Counted from the stretch's first letter, positions 17,088-27,900 are shown. The stretch is 64,000 nt of DNA from Ch128b sp964527925 (GCA_964527925.1 CAZGQO010000001.1:186001-250000); one strand, 5' to 3'. A program made the numbers and translations. Notes: a model not told the origin generated them from the letters alone.

Positions 17088-18026
17088 ATGAAAAAGAAAA
17101 GAGTTGTACTTGTTCTTGGAAGTGGAGGAGCTCGAGGTCTTGCTCACATTGGAGTATTAAAAGCTCTCCATAAATTTAAAATCCCAACCGATGTAATAAT
17201 TGGAACAAGTATGGGTGCTTTCGTGGGTGCTTTTTATTGCAAAGGATATACAGTTGAAGAGATGGAAAAAATTGCTCTTTCCGTGGACAAACTATTTACA
17301 CTGAAAATGCTTCTTCCCTCTTTCCCAAAATTTGGTCTTGTTGATCCATCTAAAATAAAGGAGTACTTATCAAAATTTTTTAACAACACAAAAATCGAAG
17401 AACTTCAAATTCCTTTTTTTGCTGTAACAACTGACTTGATTACAGGGAACGAGGTAATAATCAATTCAGGATCACTAGTTGATGCAATTATCTCATCCGT
17501 TGCTGTGCCTGGTCTTATAAAACCTCATTACTATCGTAAAAGATATTTTGTAGACGGTGGTCTGGTTAATCCTCTGCCTGTAAGTGTTGCTTATAAACTT
17601 AATCCGTCGTATATAATTGCAGTTAATGTATCAAAATCACCAGTTAAAATAAAAAAACAAGAGAAGAAATTATTTGACAAATCAGAATTACTGAACCGGA
17701 TTAAAAAAAGTGAATTCATAACAAAGATTAGAGATATTATTCCAGAAAAAATAATAAGTACATTTTTAGATGAAGAAAAAGAAGATTTACCAGAATACCC
17801 TGGAATGATCGAATCATTGCTTCAAAGTTTTTCAATAATGGAAAACCAACTGATTAAAATTCATCTTCAATTTTATCCCCCCAATGTATTAATCAATCCA
17901 CAGGTTCAAGATTTTAATATGCTTGAATTCCATAGATCAAAAGAACTTATCGAAATAGGTGAAAAAACTGCACTAACCAAAATCACAGAGATAAAAAGAG
18001 AACTTAAAAAATTAGGAATAAGTTAA
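17088..18026 (+). CDS. Patatin-like phospholipase (RssA/NTE family)
   Basis: A 312-residue soluble patatin. The oxyanion loop GSGGARG (about residues 10-16), the nucleophile motif GTSMG (about 42-46, serine 44) and the catalytic aspartate motif DGG (about 160-162, DGGLVNPLP) form the Ser-Asp dyad of this lipase family. The C-terminal third is lysine-rich and helical. Natural substrate unknown; phospholipid or lysophospholipid hydrolysis is the family expectation. No signal peptide, so cytoplasmic or membrane-associated. A TAATTTTG box at 17062-17069 could serve as a -7 element but has no matching upstream element. Confidence 0.88.
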   Translation: MKKKRVVLVLGSGGARGLAHIGVLKALHKFKIPTDVIIGTSMGAFVGAFYCKGYTVEEMEKIALSVDKLFTLKMLLPSFPKFGLVDPSKIKEYLSKFFNNTKIEELQIPFFAVTTDLITGNEVIINSGSLVDAIISSVAVPGLIKPHYYRKRYFVDGGLVNPLPVSVAYKLNPSYIIAVNVSKSPVKIKKQEKKLFDKSELLNRIKKSEFITKIRDIIPEKIISTFLDEEKEDLPEYPGMIESLLQSFSIMENQLIKIHLQFYPPNVLINPQVQDFNMLEFHRSKELIEIGEKTALTKITEIKRELKKLGIS

Positions 18027-18072
18027 TTTCTCCAATACAATTCGATGTTTTTTTTAAGAAGGAAAAATTATA

Positions 18073-18153
18073 AAGGGAGAGGGAGGTAATTCTTATTTGG
18101 GGGGTTTACGGGCTATATTGGGCAAGTTTAAGGTGGGATTCCTCCCTCTCTCT
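18073..18153 (+). other. G-rich structured spacer with polypurine inverted repeat
   Basis: Between the patatin and the decarboxylase. A purine arm AAGGGAGAGGGAGG (18073-18086) can pair with CCTCCCTCTCTCT (18141-18153), about 13 bp with one G-U, enclosing a 54-nt loop that contains G runs at 18099-18104, 18110-18112, 18120-18122 and 18135-18137. The G runs could form a quadruplex in DNA or RNA. It stands out sharply in AT-rich surroundings. No homopolymer T tract follows the stem, so a standard terminator is doubtful. Function unknown. Confidence 0.5.
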
Positions 18154-18264
18154 CTTATTCAAAAGAGTAACGACCAATATTAAAATTTTCAAAAAACTTT
18201 TTCAACTTAAAATTAAAAGTATATTTTCTTAACTTCAATACGTAAACAAATTTTTGGAGAACCA

Positions 18265-19647
18265 ATGCTCACTCAAACTTATATCCATTTTTTATTAAAA
18301 GCAAGTCAAATGTATCAAGATTACAAAAAAAATTTACCTGCCTATGAACCATTCCCTCAATTACAGATTAGTGAAAAGGATTACAAAGTTTTTCAGAAGT
18401 TATTTAAAAGACTTTTCAATACTTATCCAACATTTCATCCTAATTATATTGGTCAGATGATTAAACCTCCTGCTGATGTTGCAGCACTAAGTTATTTTTA
18501 TGCGTTGCTTTTTAACTCAAATAACCATGCTCTTGATGGAGGACCTGAGACAAGTTACTTAGAAAAGGAAGCTATAGCTGAACTCGCAAAAATGGTGGGC
18601 TATAAAAATTATCTTGGTCATCTGACTTCAGGTGGAACGATGGCTAATCTTGAAGGATTATGGATTGCAAAAATGGTAACCAAAAACTCGAATTTTGCAA
18701 TTTGTGAAAATGCACATTATACGCATACAAGACTTTCTAATGTTCTTAATTTTAATTACGAATTGATTCCAATGACAAACGACGGTAAAATGGATTTAAA
18801 TTACCTTGAGAGGATTTTGAGAACTAAAAAATTTGGAACTGTAGTTGCAACCGTTGGAACAACCGGTTTTGGTGCTCTGGATGAAATTGATGAAATAATA
18901 AAATTAAAGAAAAAATATAATTTTAGATTACATGTCGATGCTGCATATGGAGGTTTTTTTAAAATTCTATCAAACAATAATTCCAGTTTAATCAATAAAA
19001 AAGTTTTTGATGCAATTGAAAAAGTTGATAGTGTAGTAATTGACCCGCATAAGCACGGACTGCAACCATACGGCTGTGGAAGTATTCTATTTAAAGACTC
19101 AAAGGTTGGTAAGTTTTATAAGCACGATTCCCCTTACACTTACTTTACCTCAAAAGAATTACATCTTGGAGAAGTAACTTTAGAATGTTCTCGTCCCGGT
19201 GCATCAGCAGCCGCATTGTGGACAACTCTAAAAATCTATCCGCTTCAAGGTAAAAATGGATTGTACAAAGTTTTAGAATTAACTCGAGAAGCAGCTTTTA
19301 AATTTTATAAGCTCTTAAGTGAAAGTGAGGTTCTGAAACCATTAATGGAACCTGAACTTGATATTGTTACTTTTTTCCCAAATGGAAAATCAACCAAAGA
19401 AATTTGTGATTTTAGTGAAAAGTTATTTTTCACTTTGATGAATAATAAAGAGAATCCAATTTACTTATCAAAATACAGACTGAATTCTCAATTCTTCCAC
19501 AAACTATTTCCAGAAATAAAAATTGATTCAAAAGAAGTTGTGATTTTGAGATCAGTATTAATGAAACCCGAACACTACTTTACAATCGAAAATACATTCC
19601 ATGCAATTGAGAACACTTTAAAAAAGAAAGTTCATCGAAATAAATAA
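18265..19647 (+). CDS. Pyridoxal-phosphate-dependent group II amino acid decarboxylase
   Basis: A 460-residue fold-type I PLP enzyme. The aspartate that contacts the pyridine nitrogen is in HVDAAYGG (about residue 220), and the Schiff-base lysine is in DPHKHGLQPYG (about residue 258), with SGGTMANLEG the phosphate-binding region. This is the glutamate/tyrosine/aspartate/aromatic-L-amino-acid decarboxylase family. The exact amino acid cannot be told by eye; aspartate (to beta-alanine), tyrosine and diaminobutyrate are candidates. It has a TTTTTGGAGA ribosome site, stands alone, and is closed by a terminator. Confidence 0.86.
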   Translation: MLTQTYIHFLLKASQMYQDYKKNLPAYEPFPQLQISEKDYKVFQKLFKRLFNTYPTFHPNYIGQMIKPPADVAALSYFYALLFNSNNHALDGGPETSYLEKEAIAELAKMVGYKNYLGHLTSGGTMANLEGLWIAKMVTKNSNFAICENAHYTHTRLSNVLNFNYELIPMTNDGKMDLNYLERILRTKKFGTVVATVGTTGFGALDEIDEIIKLKKKYNFRLHVDAAYGGFFKILSNNNSSLINKKVFDAIEKVDSVVIDPHKHGLQPYGCGSILFKDSKVGKFYKHDSPYTYFTSKELHLGEVTLECSRPGASAAALWTTLKIYPLQGKNGLYKVLELTREAAFKFYKLLSESEVLKPLMEPELDIVTFFPNGKSTKEICDFSEKLFFTLMNNKENPIYLSKYRLNSQFFHKLFPEIKIDSKEVVILRSVLMKPEHYFTIENTFHAIENTLKKKVHRNK

Positions 19648-19679
19648 TTACATTTTTACTTCATTGCTTTAAAACAAAA

Positions 19680-19706
19680 AAGGTCAATCGTAAAATGATT
19701 GACCTT
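19680..19706. terminator. Bidirectional terminator between the decarboxylase and argF
   Basis: A perfect 10-bp stem, AAGGTCAATC at 19680-19689 and GATTGACCTT at 19697-19706, loop of 7 nt. It is followed by CTTCTTT on the plus strand and by a TTTTTGTTTT run on the minus strand, so it can end both convergent transcripts. Confidence 0.85.
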
Positions 19707-19730
19707 CTTCTTTGATCGAAACAAATTCAA

Positions 19731-20663
19731 TTACATCACCAGAGCCATAATTGCTTTTTGAACATGTAATCTGTTTTCTGCTTCATCAAAAATTACTGAA
19801 TTTGGACTATCAGCAACTTCATCTGTAACTTCCTCACCACGATGTGCTGGCAAGCAATGCATGAAGAGATAATCATCTTTTGCATGTTTAACCAGTTCGG
19901 AATTAACCTGATATGGCATAAATTTCTTTTTCCTCTCCTCCGCTTCAGATTCCTGACCCATACTTACCCAGACATCAGTATAAACTATATCAGCATCCTT
20001 CACTGCGTCAACTGGATTTTCAAACACTTCAACTTTCGAATTAAAATACTTCGCGTTTTCTTTTGCCTGTTCAACAATTTCTTTCAATGGTTCATATCCT
20101 TTAGGTGAAGCAATAGATATATCCATTCCTACCTTCGAGCATCCTTGAAGTAAACTGTGAGCCATATTGTTTCCATCACCAACATAAGCGAGCTTCAAAC
20201 CTTCTAATTTTCTTTTCTTCTCGAGAATGGTAAATAAGTCTGCCAATACTTGACAGGGATGATGCAAATCAGTCAATCCATTTATAACAGGAATTGATGC
20301 ATATTTAGCTAAATCAATCACATCCTGATGACTGAATGTTCTAATCATTATTCCATTCAAGTAACGGGATAATACTCTCGCTGTATCTGTAATCGTTTCA
20401 CCTCTTTTAAGCTGTAAATCGTTCGGTCCGAAATACATTCCTATTCCACCTAACTGATAAATTCCAACTTCAAAAGAAACTCTTGTTCTTGTTGATGGTT
20501 TTGCGAAAATCATTCCGAGAGTTTTTCCTTCAAGAAGTTGATGAGGTTCACCTGAAAGTAATTTTAATTTCAGCGAAGAGCTTAATTCAAAAATTTGATA
20601 GATTTCTTCCAGAGTTAAGTCTTGAATTTCAACTAGACTTTTACCTTTCATATTAACTGCCAT
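19731..20663 (-). CDS. argF: Ornithine carbamoyltransferase
   Basis: A 310-residue enzyme that makes citrulline from ornithine and carbamoyl phosphate. The phosphate-binding PSTRTRVSFE (about residues 56-65), HHPCQVLADL and HCLPAHRGEE motifs are those of ornithine, not aspartate, transcarbamylases. It is the last gene of glmS-COG2403-arcC-argF, 19 nt after arcC. Next to a carbamate kinase it could run either way: citrulline synthesis, or phosphorolysis of citrulline for ATP. No arginine deiminase gene is nearby, so direction is open. Confidence 0.95.
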   Translation of the reverse strand: MAVNMKGKSLVEIQDLTLEEIYQIFELSSSLKLKLLSGEPHQLLEGKTLGMIFAKPSTRTRVSFEVGIYQLGGIGMYFGPNDLQLKRGETITDTARVLSRYLNGIMIRTFSHQDVIDLAKYASIPVINGLTDLHHPCQVLADLFTILEKKRKLEGLKLAYVGDGNNMAHSLLQGCSKVGMDISIASPKGYEPLKEIVEQAKENAKYFNSKVEVFENPVDAVKDADIVYTDVWVSMGQESEAEERKKKFMPYQVNSELVKHAKDDYLFMHCLPAHRGEEVTDEVADSPNSVIFDEAENRLHVQKAIMALVM

Positions 20664-20682
20664 AAAAAGACTCCCTTATTTT

Positions 20683-21627
20683 TTAACCTTTATAAATTCT
20701 TGTTCCACATATTGGATTATGCAATTCTCTCGCATCAGTAATAATCATTTCCTTGCCAGTGGCTTCAACAAATTCAATTGCTGCTTCAATTTTTGGTCCC
20801 ATACTACCAGCAGGAAATTGTCCTTCTTCAAGATATTTTCTTGCTTCAGATGTAGACATTTCATCCAGATCAATTTGATTAGGTTTCATAAAGTTAATAT
20901 AGACCTTAGGTACATCAGTCAAAATATAAAAAGCGTCTGCGTTAATTTGTTTTGCCAGTAAAGCTGAAGCAAGATCTTTATCAATCACAGCTTCAATAGC
21001 TTCGAGATTTCCATCGGGATGACGATAAACAGGAATCCCTCCACCACCACAAGCAATAACAATATGACCTTCATCAGCTAATTGTCTAATTAAATCTTTT
21101 TTAATCACATTGATTGGTTTCGGTGATGGAACCAATCTTCGCCAGCCTCTTTTTCTTGGATCTTCTTTCATCACCCAGCCATGTTCTTTTTGAAATTGTA
21201 TCGCTTCAGCTTCAGAATAAAATTTCCCAATTGGTTTAGATGGATTTTTAAAGGCTGGATCGTTTTTATCAACTTCAACTTGAGTAATCAAAGTCACTAC
21301 TGACTTTTTCAGTCCTTTTGAATTCAATGCATTCATCATTTGCATTTCGATCATATATCCCATTCCACCTTCTGAATCAGCAACACAAATATCAAGGGGC
21401 ATTTTCGGAATTTTGTATAATTCCCAACCTGCTTCATTTCGTTGCAAAATATTTCCAACAACTGGACCATTGCCGTGAGTAATTATTAATTCATAACCTC
21501 GCTCCAAAAGCGGAATAATATCAAGACAGGTTTCGTAAGTGTTTTTTTCTTGTTCTTCGATAGTTCCAATCTGATCACCTCTTAAAATTGCATTCCCACC
21601 AAAAGCGACAACAGCAATTTTTTTCAT
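20683..21627 (-). CDS. arcC: Carbamate kinase
   Basis: A 314-residue amino-acid-kinase-fold protein (VVAFGGNAIL at the start, THGNGPVVGN, CGGGGIPV, IDKDLASALLA, GSMGPKIEAA). It interconverts carbamoyl phosphate plus ADP with carbamate plus ATP. Length and motifs are full. It overlaps the COG2403-type gene by 4 nt (ATGA) and is followed 19 nt later by argF. In some archaea the homologous enzyme works in the synthetic direction to supply carbamoyl phosphate. Which way it runs here cannot be decided. Confidence 0.95.
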   Translation of the reverse strand: MKKIAVVAFGGNAILRGDQIGTIEEQEKNTYETCLDIIPLLERGYELIITHGNGPVVGNILQRNEAGWELYKIPKMPLDICVADSEGGMGYMIEMQMMNALNSKGLKKSVVTLITQVEVDKNDPAFKNPSKPIGKFYSEAEAIQFQKEHGWVMKEDPRKRGWRRLVPSPKPINVIKKDLIRQLADEGHIVIACGGGGIPVYRHPDGNLEAIEAVIDKDLASALLAKQINADAFYILTDVPKVYINFMKPNQIDLDEMSTSEARKYLEEGQFPAGSMGPKIEAAIEFVEATGKEMIITDARELHNPICGTRIYKG

Positions 21628-22943
21628 ATGATTCCCTTTTCCTTTAAGATGTCTTCAATCTTTGGTGAAGAAAGTTCTTTCAGATAATATCTTACTCTCG
21701 TTGCAGGTTTATTTATTTTGATTACTCTTCGTAAGTCAATTGGAGTTCCAATCACCACAACATCGCAATCAGCACGGTTAATTGTTTCTTCCAGATCCTT
21801 AATCTGTTTTTGACCATAGCCCATTGCTGGCAATAGAGTTCCAATTTCTGGATAGTGACGATAGGTCTCTTGAATGGATTCTACTGAAAATGGTCTTGGA
21901 TCAACCAACTCTTTTGCTCCGTTATTCAATGAAGCAACAACACCAGCACCAAATTTCATTTCACCATGAGTTAATGTTGGACCATCTTCAACAACAAGAA
22001 CTCTTTTTCCTTTAATTAATTCAGGATCTTCTACCTCGATTGGAGAATCAGCTTCAACAATTATTGCTTTTGGATTTACTTTTTTAATATTATTTCTAAC
22101 TGTTTCGATATCTTCTTTCTTTGCAGATGAAATTTTATTAATGATGGCTATATCAGCAATCCTTAAGGAAGTGTTACCGGGATAATATTTTAATTCGTGA
22201 TTTGGTCGTAATGGATCTGTAAGTGTAATGGTTAAATCTGGTTTGTAGAATGGAGTATCGTTATTTCCGCCATCCCATAAAATCACATCGACTTCTTTTT
22301 CAGCCTGTCTTAGAATTTTTTCATAATCAACACCGGCATAAACAATTGTTCCATTCACAATGTGCGGTTCATATTCTTCCATTTCTTCAATTGTACAATT
22401 GTACTTATGTAAATCTTCTATCGAAGCAAATCTTTGAACTCTCTGGGCATTTAAATCACCATAAGGCATTGGATGTCTTATGGCTGCGACCTTCTTCCCT
22501 GCATTTTTCAGAAGATTTGCAACATGCCTTGAAGTTTGACTTTTACCGCAGCCAGTCCTTACTGCAAGAACGGCGACAACTGGTTTAGAACTCTTTAACA
22601 TTGTTTGGTTCAATCCTAAGAGAGTAAAACTTGCACCTGCGGCATTTGCTTCCGATGCTTTTGTCATAACATGTTCAAAAGTTACATCTGAATAGGCGAA
22701 AACAACTTCGTCAACATTAAATTTTTTAATTAAATCTGTTAACTCATCCTCGTGGTAGATTTTTATCCCTTGGGGATAAAGTTTGCCAGCAAGTTCAGGT
22801 GAATAAATTCTACCATCGATATTAGGAATTTGAGTGGCAGTGAAAGCAACAACTTCATATTCTTCTTTATCTCTAAAGAATACATTGAAATTGTGAAAAT
22901 CCCTGCCTGCTGCACCCATAATGATAACTCTTTTACGAGGCAT
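21624..22943 (-). CDS. COG2403-type P-loop protein (cyclic 2,3-diphosphoglycerate synthetase-related)
   Basis: A 439-residue protein with an N-terminal Rossmann-like domain (RVIIMGAAGRDFHNFNV, about residues 4-20) and a central P-loop-type segment, AVRTGCGKSQTSR (about 145-157), in which the first Walker glycine is absent but GKS is kept. A later DGGNND segment and the C-terminal VVIGTPIDL part follow. This matches the predicted-GTPase group COG2403, related to archaeal cyclic-2,3-bisphosphoglycerate synthetase. Its function in bacteria is not established to my knowledge. It overlaps arcC and precedes argF, which points toward carbamoyl-phosphate metabolism rather than cyclic diphosphoglycerate. 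Confidence 0.75.
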   Translation of the reverse strand: MPRKRVIIMGAAGRDFHNFNVFFRDKEEYEVVAFTATQIPNIDGRIYSPELAGKLYPQGIKIYHEDELTDLIKKFNVDEVVFAYSDVTFEHVMTKASEANAAGASFTLLGLNQTMLKSSKPVVAVLAVRTGCGKSQTSRHVANLLKNAGKKVAAIRHPMPYGDLNAQRVQRFASIEDLHKYNCTIEEMEEYEPHIVNGTIVYAGVDYEKILRQAEKEVDVILWDGGNNDTPFYKPDLTITLTDPLRPNHELKYYPGNTSLRIADIAIINKISSAKKEDIETVRNNIKKVNPKAIIVEADSPIEVEDPELIKGKRVLVVEDGPTLTHGEMKFGAGVVASLNNGAKELVDPRPFSVESIQETYRHYPEIGTLLPAMGYGQKQIKDLEETINRADCDVVVIGTPIDLRRVIKINKPATRVRYYLKELSSPKIEDILKEKGII

Positions 22944-22957
22944 AGAACCTCCAATTT

Positions 22958-24790
22958 TTATTCTACAGTTACACTTTTTGCGAGATTTCTTGGTTGATCA
23001 ACATTCAAACCTTTTGCGACAGCAATGTAATATGCCATTAGCTGTAATGGAATGATTGTGAGTATTGGCGAAAGTAAATCCACTGTTTTCGGAACTGGAA
23101 TTGTAAAATCAACGATTGACTTAATTTGTTTATCATCTTCACTAACTATTGCAATTACTTTACCTTTTCGAGCTTTAACTTCTTCAATGTTTGATAAAAT
23201 CTTATCATAAGTCGAATCTTTAATTGCAATAAAAACAACAGGCATATTTTCATCGACAAGGGCAATTGGTCCATGCTTCATTTCAGCGGCTGGATAACCT
23301 TCTGCATGGATATAGGAAATTTCTTTGAGTTTTAATGCACCTTCGAGAGCAACAGGGAAGTTGTATCCACGACCCAGGTAAAGGAAATTTTTCGCATCAA
23401 CATATTTTTCTGAAATTGATTTGATGTATTCATGTTGATCCAGAATCTGCTGAATTTTTCCTGGCAAACTCAAAAGCTCCTGACAAATCTTCTCACCGTA
23501 TGAAAATGGTAAATTCTTTCTTCTTCCCAATAAGACTGAGATGAGAGCTAAAACAGCAAGTTGAGAAGTGAAAGCTTTTGTCGAAGCAACACCCAATTCA
23601 GGTCCAGCGTGGATATAAACTCCTGCTTGAGTTTCTCTTGCAATTGATGAACCAACAACATTACAAATTCCAAGAACCATTGCATTTCTTTTTTTTGCTT
23701 CTCGTATTGCTGCTAATGTATCAGCAGTTTCACCAGATTGACTGATTGCAATAACAACATCACCTTTATTTAGAACAGGATTTCGATAACGAAACTCTGA
23801 TGCATATTCAACTTCAACAGGTATTTCAGAGTACTGCTCTAACATGTATTCACCAACCAGAGCTGCATGCCAGGATGTTCCACATGCGGTTAGAATAAGT
23901 CTTTTTGCTTCAAGTAAACTATCCAGAACAGGTTCAAGTCCACCGAGTTTAACATTCCCAGCACTTAAATTAATTCTACCTCGAATAGAATTTTGAATCG
24001 ATTCAGGTTGTTCAAAAATTTCTTTAAGCATGAAATGAGGGAAACCACCTTTTTCGATGGTCGAGATATCCATTTCAATTTTTTCGATATCACGGTTGAG
24101 AATCTGATTATCTAAACTTCGAATCACAAATTTGTCTTTGGAGATTTCTGCAATATCTCCATCTTCCAAAAAGATTACATTACTTGTATATTCAAGAATT
24201 GCAGGTGCATCAGAGGCAACGAAGTGTTCTCCATCACCAACACCAATTATTAGAGGGCTTCCCTTTCGAGCTGCAATAATTTTATCTGGTTCTTCTGAAG
24301 ATAATACACATAGTCCATAAGCACCTTCTACTTCGTGAAGTGTGAGTCTTGTAGCGTTAAATAGATTTTCTTCTTTTTCGTAAAAGTAAGAAATCAAATG
24401 TGCGAAGACTTCACTATCAGTTTCACTGGCAAACTGATAGCCCATTTCTTTAAGCATGGTTTTTAATGCACGGTAATTTTCGATGATACCATTATGAACA
24501 ATTGCAATTGTTTTGTTTCCATTAGTATGGGGATGAGCGTTATAGTCAGTTGGTGCCCCGTGAGTTGACCATCTTGTGTGACCTATTCCAACTCTGGCAT
24601 CGATGTCAACATCTCGCAGAAGATTTTCGAGGTAACTTATTTTGCCCGATGCTTTAATGACCGTAACTCTTTTTTTATCAATTAAACCAACACCCGCAGA
24701 ATCATAACCTCTATATTCCAGCCTTTTAAGCCCATTAATTAAAACAGGTATAGCTTGTCTGTAACCAGTGTATGCAACGATTCCACACAT
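22958..24790 (-). CDS. glmS: Glutamine-fructose-6-phosphate aminotransferase (isomerizing)
   Basis: A 610-residue enzyme that makes glucosamine 6-phosphate for peptidoglycan and lipid A. The N-terminal glutaminase starts MCGIVAYTG with catalytic Cys2. Two SIS domains follow (about 285-425 and 455-600), with TACGTSWHA, SQSGETADT and ASTKAFTSQ, and the C-terminus ends in DQPRNLAKSVTVE. Full length. The nearby phosphohexomutase (29070) could provide GlmM activity. No glmS ribozyme was seen in the 154 nt upstream. A loose promoter match, TTTG then TATCTTGC about 20 nt apart (about 24884-24911), lies in that gap. Confidence 0.97.
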   Translation of the reverse strand: MCGIVAYTGYRQAIPVLINGLKRLEYRGYDSAGVGLIDKKRVTVIKASGKISYLENLLRDVDIDARVGIGHTRWSTHGAPTDYNAHPHTNGNKTIAIVHNGIIENYRALKTMLKEMGYQFASETDSEVFAHLISYFYEKEENLFNATRLTLHEVEGAYGLCVLSSEEPDKIIAARKGSPLIIGVGDGEHFVASDAPAILEYTSNVIFLEDGDIAEISKDKFVIRSLDNQILNRDIEKIEMDISTIEKGGFPHFMLKEIFEQPESIQNSIRGRINLSAGNVKLGGLEPVLDSLLEAKRLILTACGTSWHAALVGEYMLEQYSEIPVEVEYASEFRYRNPVLNKGDVVIAISQSGETADTLAAIREAKKRNAMVLGICNVVGSSIARETQAGVYIHAGPELGVASTKAFTSQLAVLALISVLLGRRKNLPFSYGEKICQELLSLPGKIQQILDQHEYIKSISEKYVDAKNFLYLGRGYNFPVALEGALKLKEISYIHAEGYPAAEMKHGPIALVDENMPVVFIAIKDSTYDKILSNIEEVKARKGKVIAIVSEDDKQIKSIVDFTIPVPKTVDLLSPILTIIPLQLMAYYIAVAKGLNVDQPRNLAKSVTVE

Positions 24791-24944
24791 ATTTTTACCC
24801 TTTAATTTAAGTTATAATTAGAGATCAGGAAGGATCGAATTAATAGTATTTAATTTATAAGAATAAATCATACATATGCAAGATACAAAAGGGAGGTCGA
24901 AATCTCAAATTTTCGAAGAAAATTAAAGAAAGTAAAAATTCAGA

Positions 24945-27900
24945 TTATATTTTTACTGTCGCTAAATATGATTTAAATTCATTGAAGACAGTTACAAGTT
25001 CAGGATAATCCTGATTTATTGCAGCTTCTTCAATTCTGGCACCAAATTTAGAAATTTCAGGGAAACCGTAAGCAACTCCATTGCCCTTAATATTGTGACC
25101 AAAAAACTTAAAAGCTTCAAATTCTTTTGGTGAAAGTTTTTTATCCAATTCTTCGACTTCTTTCCGCATTGATTCAATATAATCAGTTCTGAATTGAATA
25201 ATTTCTTCTCTGGAAAATCCCTGAAAATAGGGGCTGATTTCTTCATATTTTGGTTCTGTTGTTTTAATTGCATTCATAATCTCTGATACCAATTTTTGTT
25301 GATCGATTGGTTTAGTTATGTAACCCGTGCAGCCAGCTTCGATACATTTTTCTCTATCGCCTTTCATTGCGTGAGCTGTTAAAGCAATAATGGGAATATC
25401 CTTCATTTTAAGTTCGTTTCTGATATATCTTGTTGCTTCGAGTCCATCCATAACAGGCATTTGAACATCCATTAGTATCAAATCGTATTTATTTTTCTGA
25501 ACTTTTTCTATTGCATCTCTTCCATCAATTGCAATATCGAAACTGAATCCTAATCGTTTAAGAATGTGCGACATGAACTTTTGATTCATCAGATTATCTT
25601 CGACTAACAAAACATTTAATGGCGGTAATGTTGGTTTCTCTAAAGATATTTCAATTTCTACTTTTGGAACCTCAACTGATATTTTCGCTTTTTTAATCTT
25701 TTCTAAGATTGAATCGAGTGTATTAAGAAAAGTTTGTTCTTGAAATGTTTCTTTTGTGAAAACTTCTGTTGTTCGTTCTTTCAAAAACTCAATTTCTTCC
25801 TGTAACAATTTCTTCGAAGTCAAAATAACAACTGGTACTGATGAAAATTTTTGGTTTTTTCTAATTTCAGTTAAAAACTGGAAACCATCCATCTTGGGCA
25901 TCATTAGATCGAGAATTATAAGTGCTGGCGGTTTTTTATCTTGAAGTTTAGCTAAAGCTATTTCAGGATCATTGAAACATTCACAATTGTAATTATGACT
26001 GGTAAGAATTTGATCAATGCGTTTGAGAATATTTACATCATCATCTACAACAACAATTTTATCGGTTTTGTCAAAACTTATTTTCAAATTCTGAATGATT
26101 TGCTGGAGCTTATTAACATTTACTGGTTTTTCGAGAATATCAATTGCACCTAAAGAAAATGCACGATCAATATCTTTTTGAATTGAGCAAATTATAACTG
26201 GAATTGATTTGGTTACAACATCAGTTTTTAATTCCCTCAAAAGTTCCCATCCGCTTTTATCAGGAAGTAATATATCAAGCAAAATTAAATCGGGATGATA
26301 TTTCTTAGCATTTAGTAAACCATCCCTTGCAGTTTGAGAGATCAGTAATCTAAAATCTTTACTGAGCAAATATTTTTCAAACATTTTTGCAGTTTCAAGA
26401 TCATCTTCAATAATTAGTACAAGCAGTGAAGTTTTTTCTTTCAAACCCGTAATTTCTTCTTTCTTTTCGACATCCAATTTTTCCACCGGTTCAGAAACCA
26501 CGACTGGAACTATAAAGCTAAATGTAGAACCTTTTCCAACCTCACTTTCAACAAAAATTTTTCCTCCCATTAATTCAACAAATCTTTTTGAAATAGTTAA
26601 CCCCAGACCAGTTCCACCAAATTTTTGACTTGTATCTTTTTCTGCCTGTGTGAATGCCTCAAAAATCAAGTCGAGCTTATCTTTTGGAATGCCGATTCCA
26701 GTATCTTCTACTGAAAATTTTAATTGAACTTCTTCGCCAACTTCTTTTGTAGAATATAAATTTGTTACGCTAATTTTTACTCTTCCTTTTTCAGTAAACT
26801 TATAAGCATTACCAATAAGATTAATCAGAATTTGTTTCAGTCGAAGAGGATCAACAATGATAGATTCAGGTACATTTTTGTGAATTTCCGTTTCGAGTTT
26901 CAAATTTTTGGATTCAAACCTTTCTTTGAAAAGATTTTTTACTTCATTGAGAATATCGTAAAGGTTTATAGGAACCGGGTTAAGTTCAATCTTTCCTGCT
27001 TCGATTTTATTTAGGTCAAGAATATCATTTATTAATTCAAGTAATGAATAGGAACTTTGCCTTATATTAGATAAAATTTCTCTTTGTTCTGATGTTAACT
27101 TATCCTGAAGAAGGAGTTCAGTAAAACCAATTATACTATTAAGAGGAGTTCTTAATTCATGACTCATATTTGCAAGAAATTCTGATTTGGTTTTACTGGC
27201 TATTTCAGATTGAATTTTAGCTTCAAAGATTTCGGTGATATCTACTGCAACACTAAGAAGATGCTTTAGATTAGTTTGCGAGTCTGTAAAAACAACTCGA
27301 TGAAATATGAAATAATAATTTTTATTGTTAAACTTTAATTCCTGAATTGTGGTTGAAGGAATACCTTTTTCAATTGTTTCAAGATCTAACTTTGCTAACT
27401 CCTGAGCAGTTACTTCCGAAAAAATTTCAAAATCAGAACTTCCAATTACTTCAAATCTTTTCTTCTCGACAAACTTCAAAAAGTTTTCATTTACATTTTC
27501 ATATCTCAATTTTTCTGATTTCTGAACAATCAAAGCAGGAATCAGATTATAAATTAAATTAAACGATTCGAACTCCCTTCTTAACTCTAAATTAGTGTTT
27601 CTCAAAAAATCAATTTTTTCGTGGAGTTCTGCAATCTTCATCAAAGAAGAAAAGAACTGTTTTAGAACCAGTATTTCATCTTTATGGAAAAACTTTTTTT
27701 CGACATCTTTTAATACAAAAATTGATTGTAGTTTTTTGTCAACTAAATAGGGAATCAATAAAATGTTTGCTGCATTGAAATAACTTTTCCATTTCGTCAA
27801 TTCAGAAGAGTATTCTGCAACATCATCGGTGACTTCGTTTCCAGTTGATAGATAAGAATAAAGATTTATCAGGTTTTCCCAGTTTCCACTGATGTGAGGT

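Noticed and set aside
24791..24944. Possible glmS ribozyme upstream of glmS
   Set aside because: None of the conserved ribozyme core sequence is visible; the region is plain AT-rich sequence.
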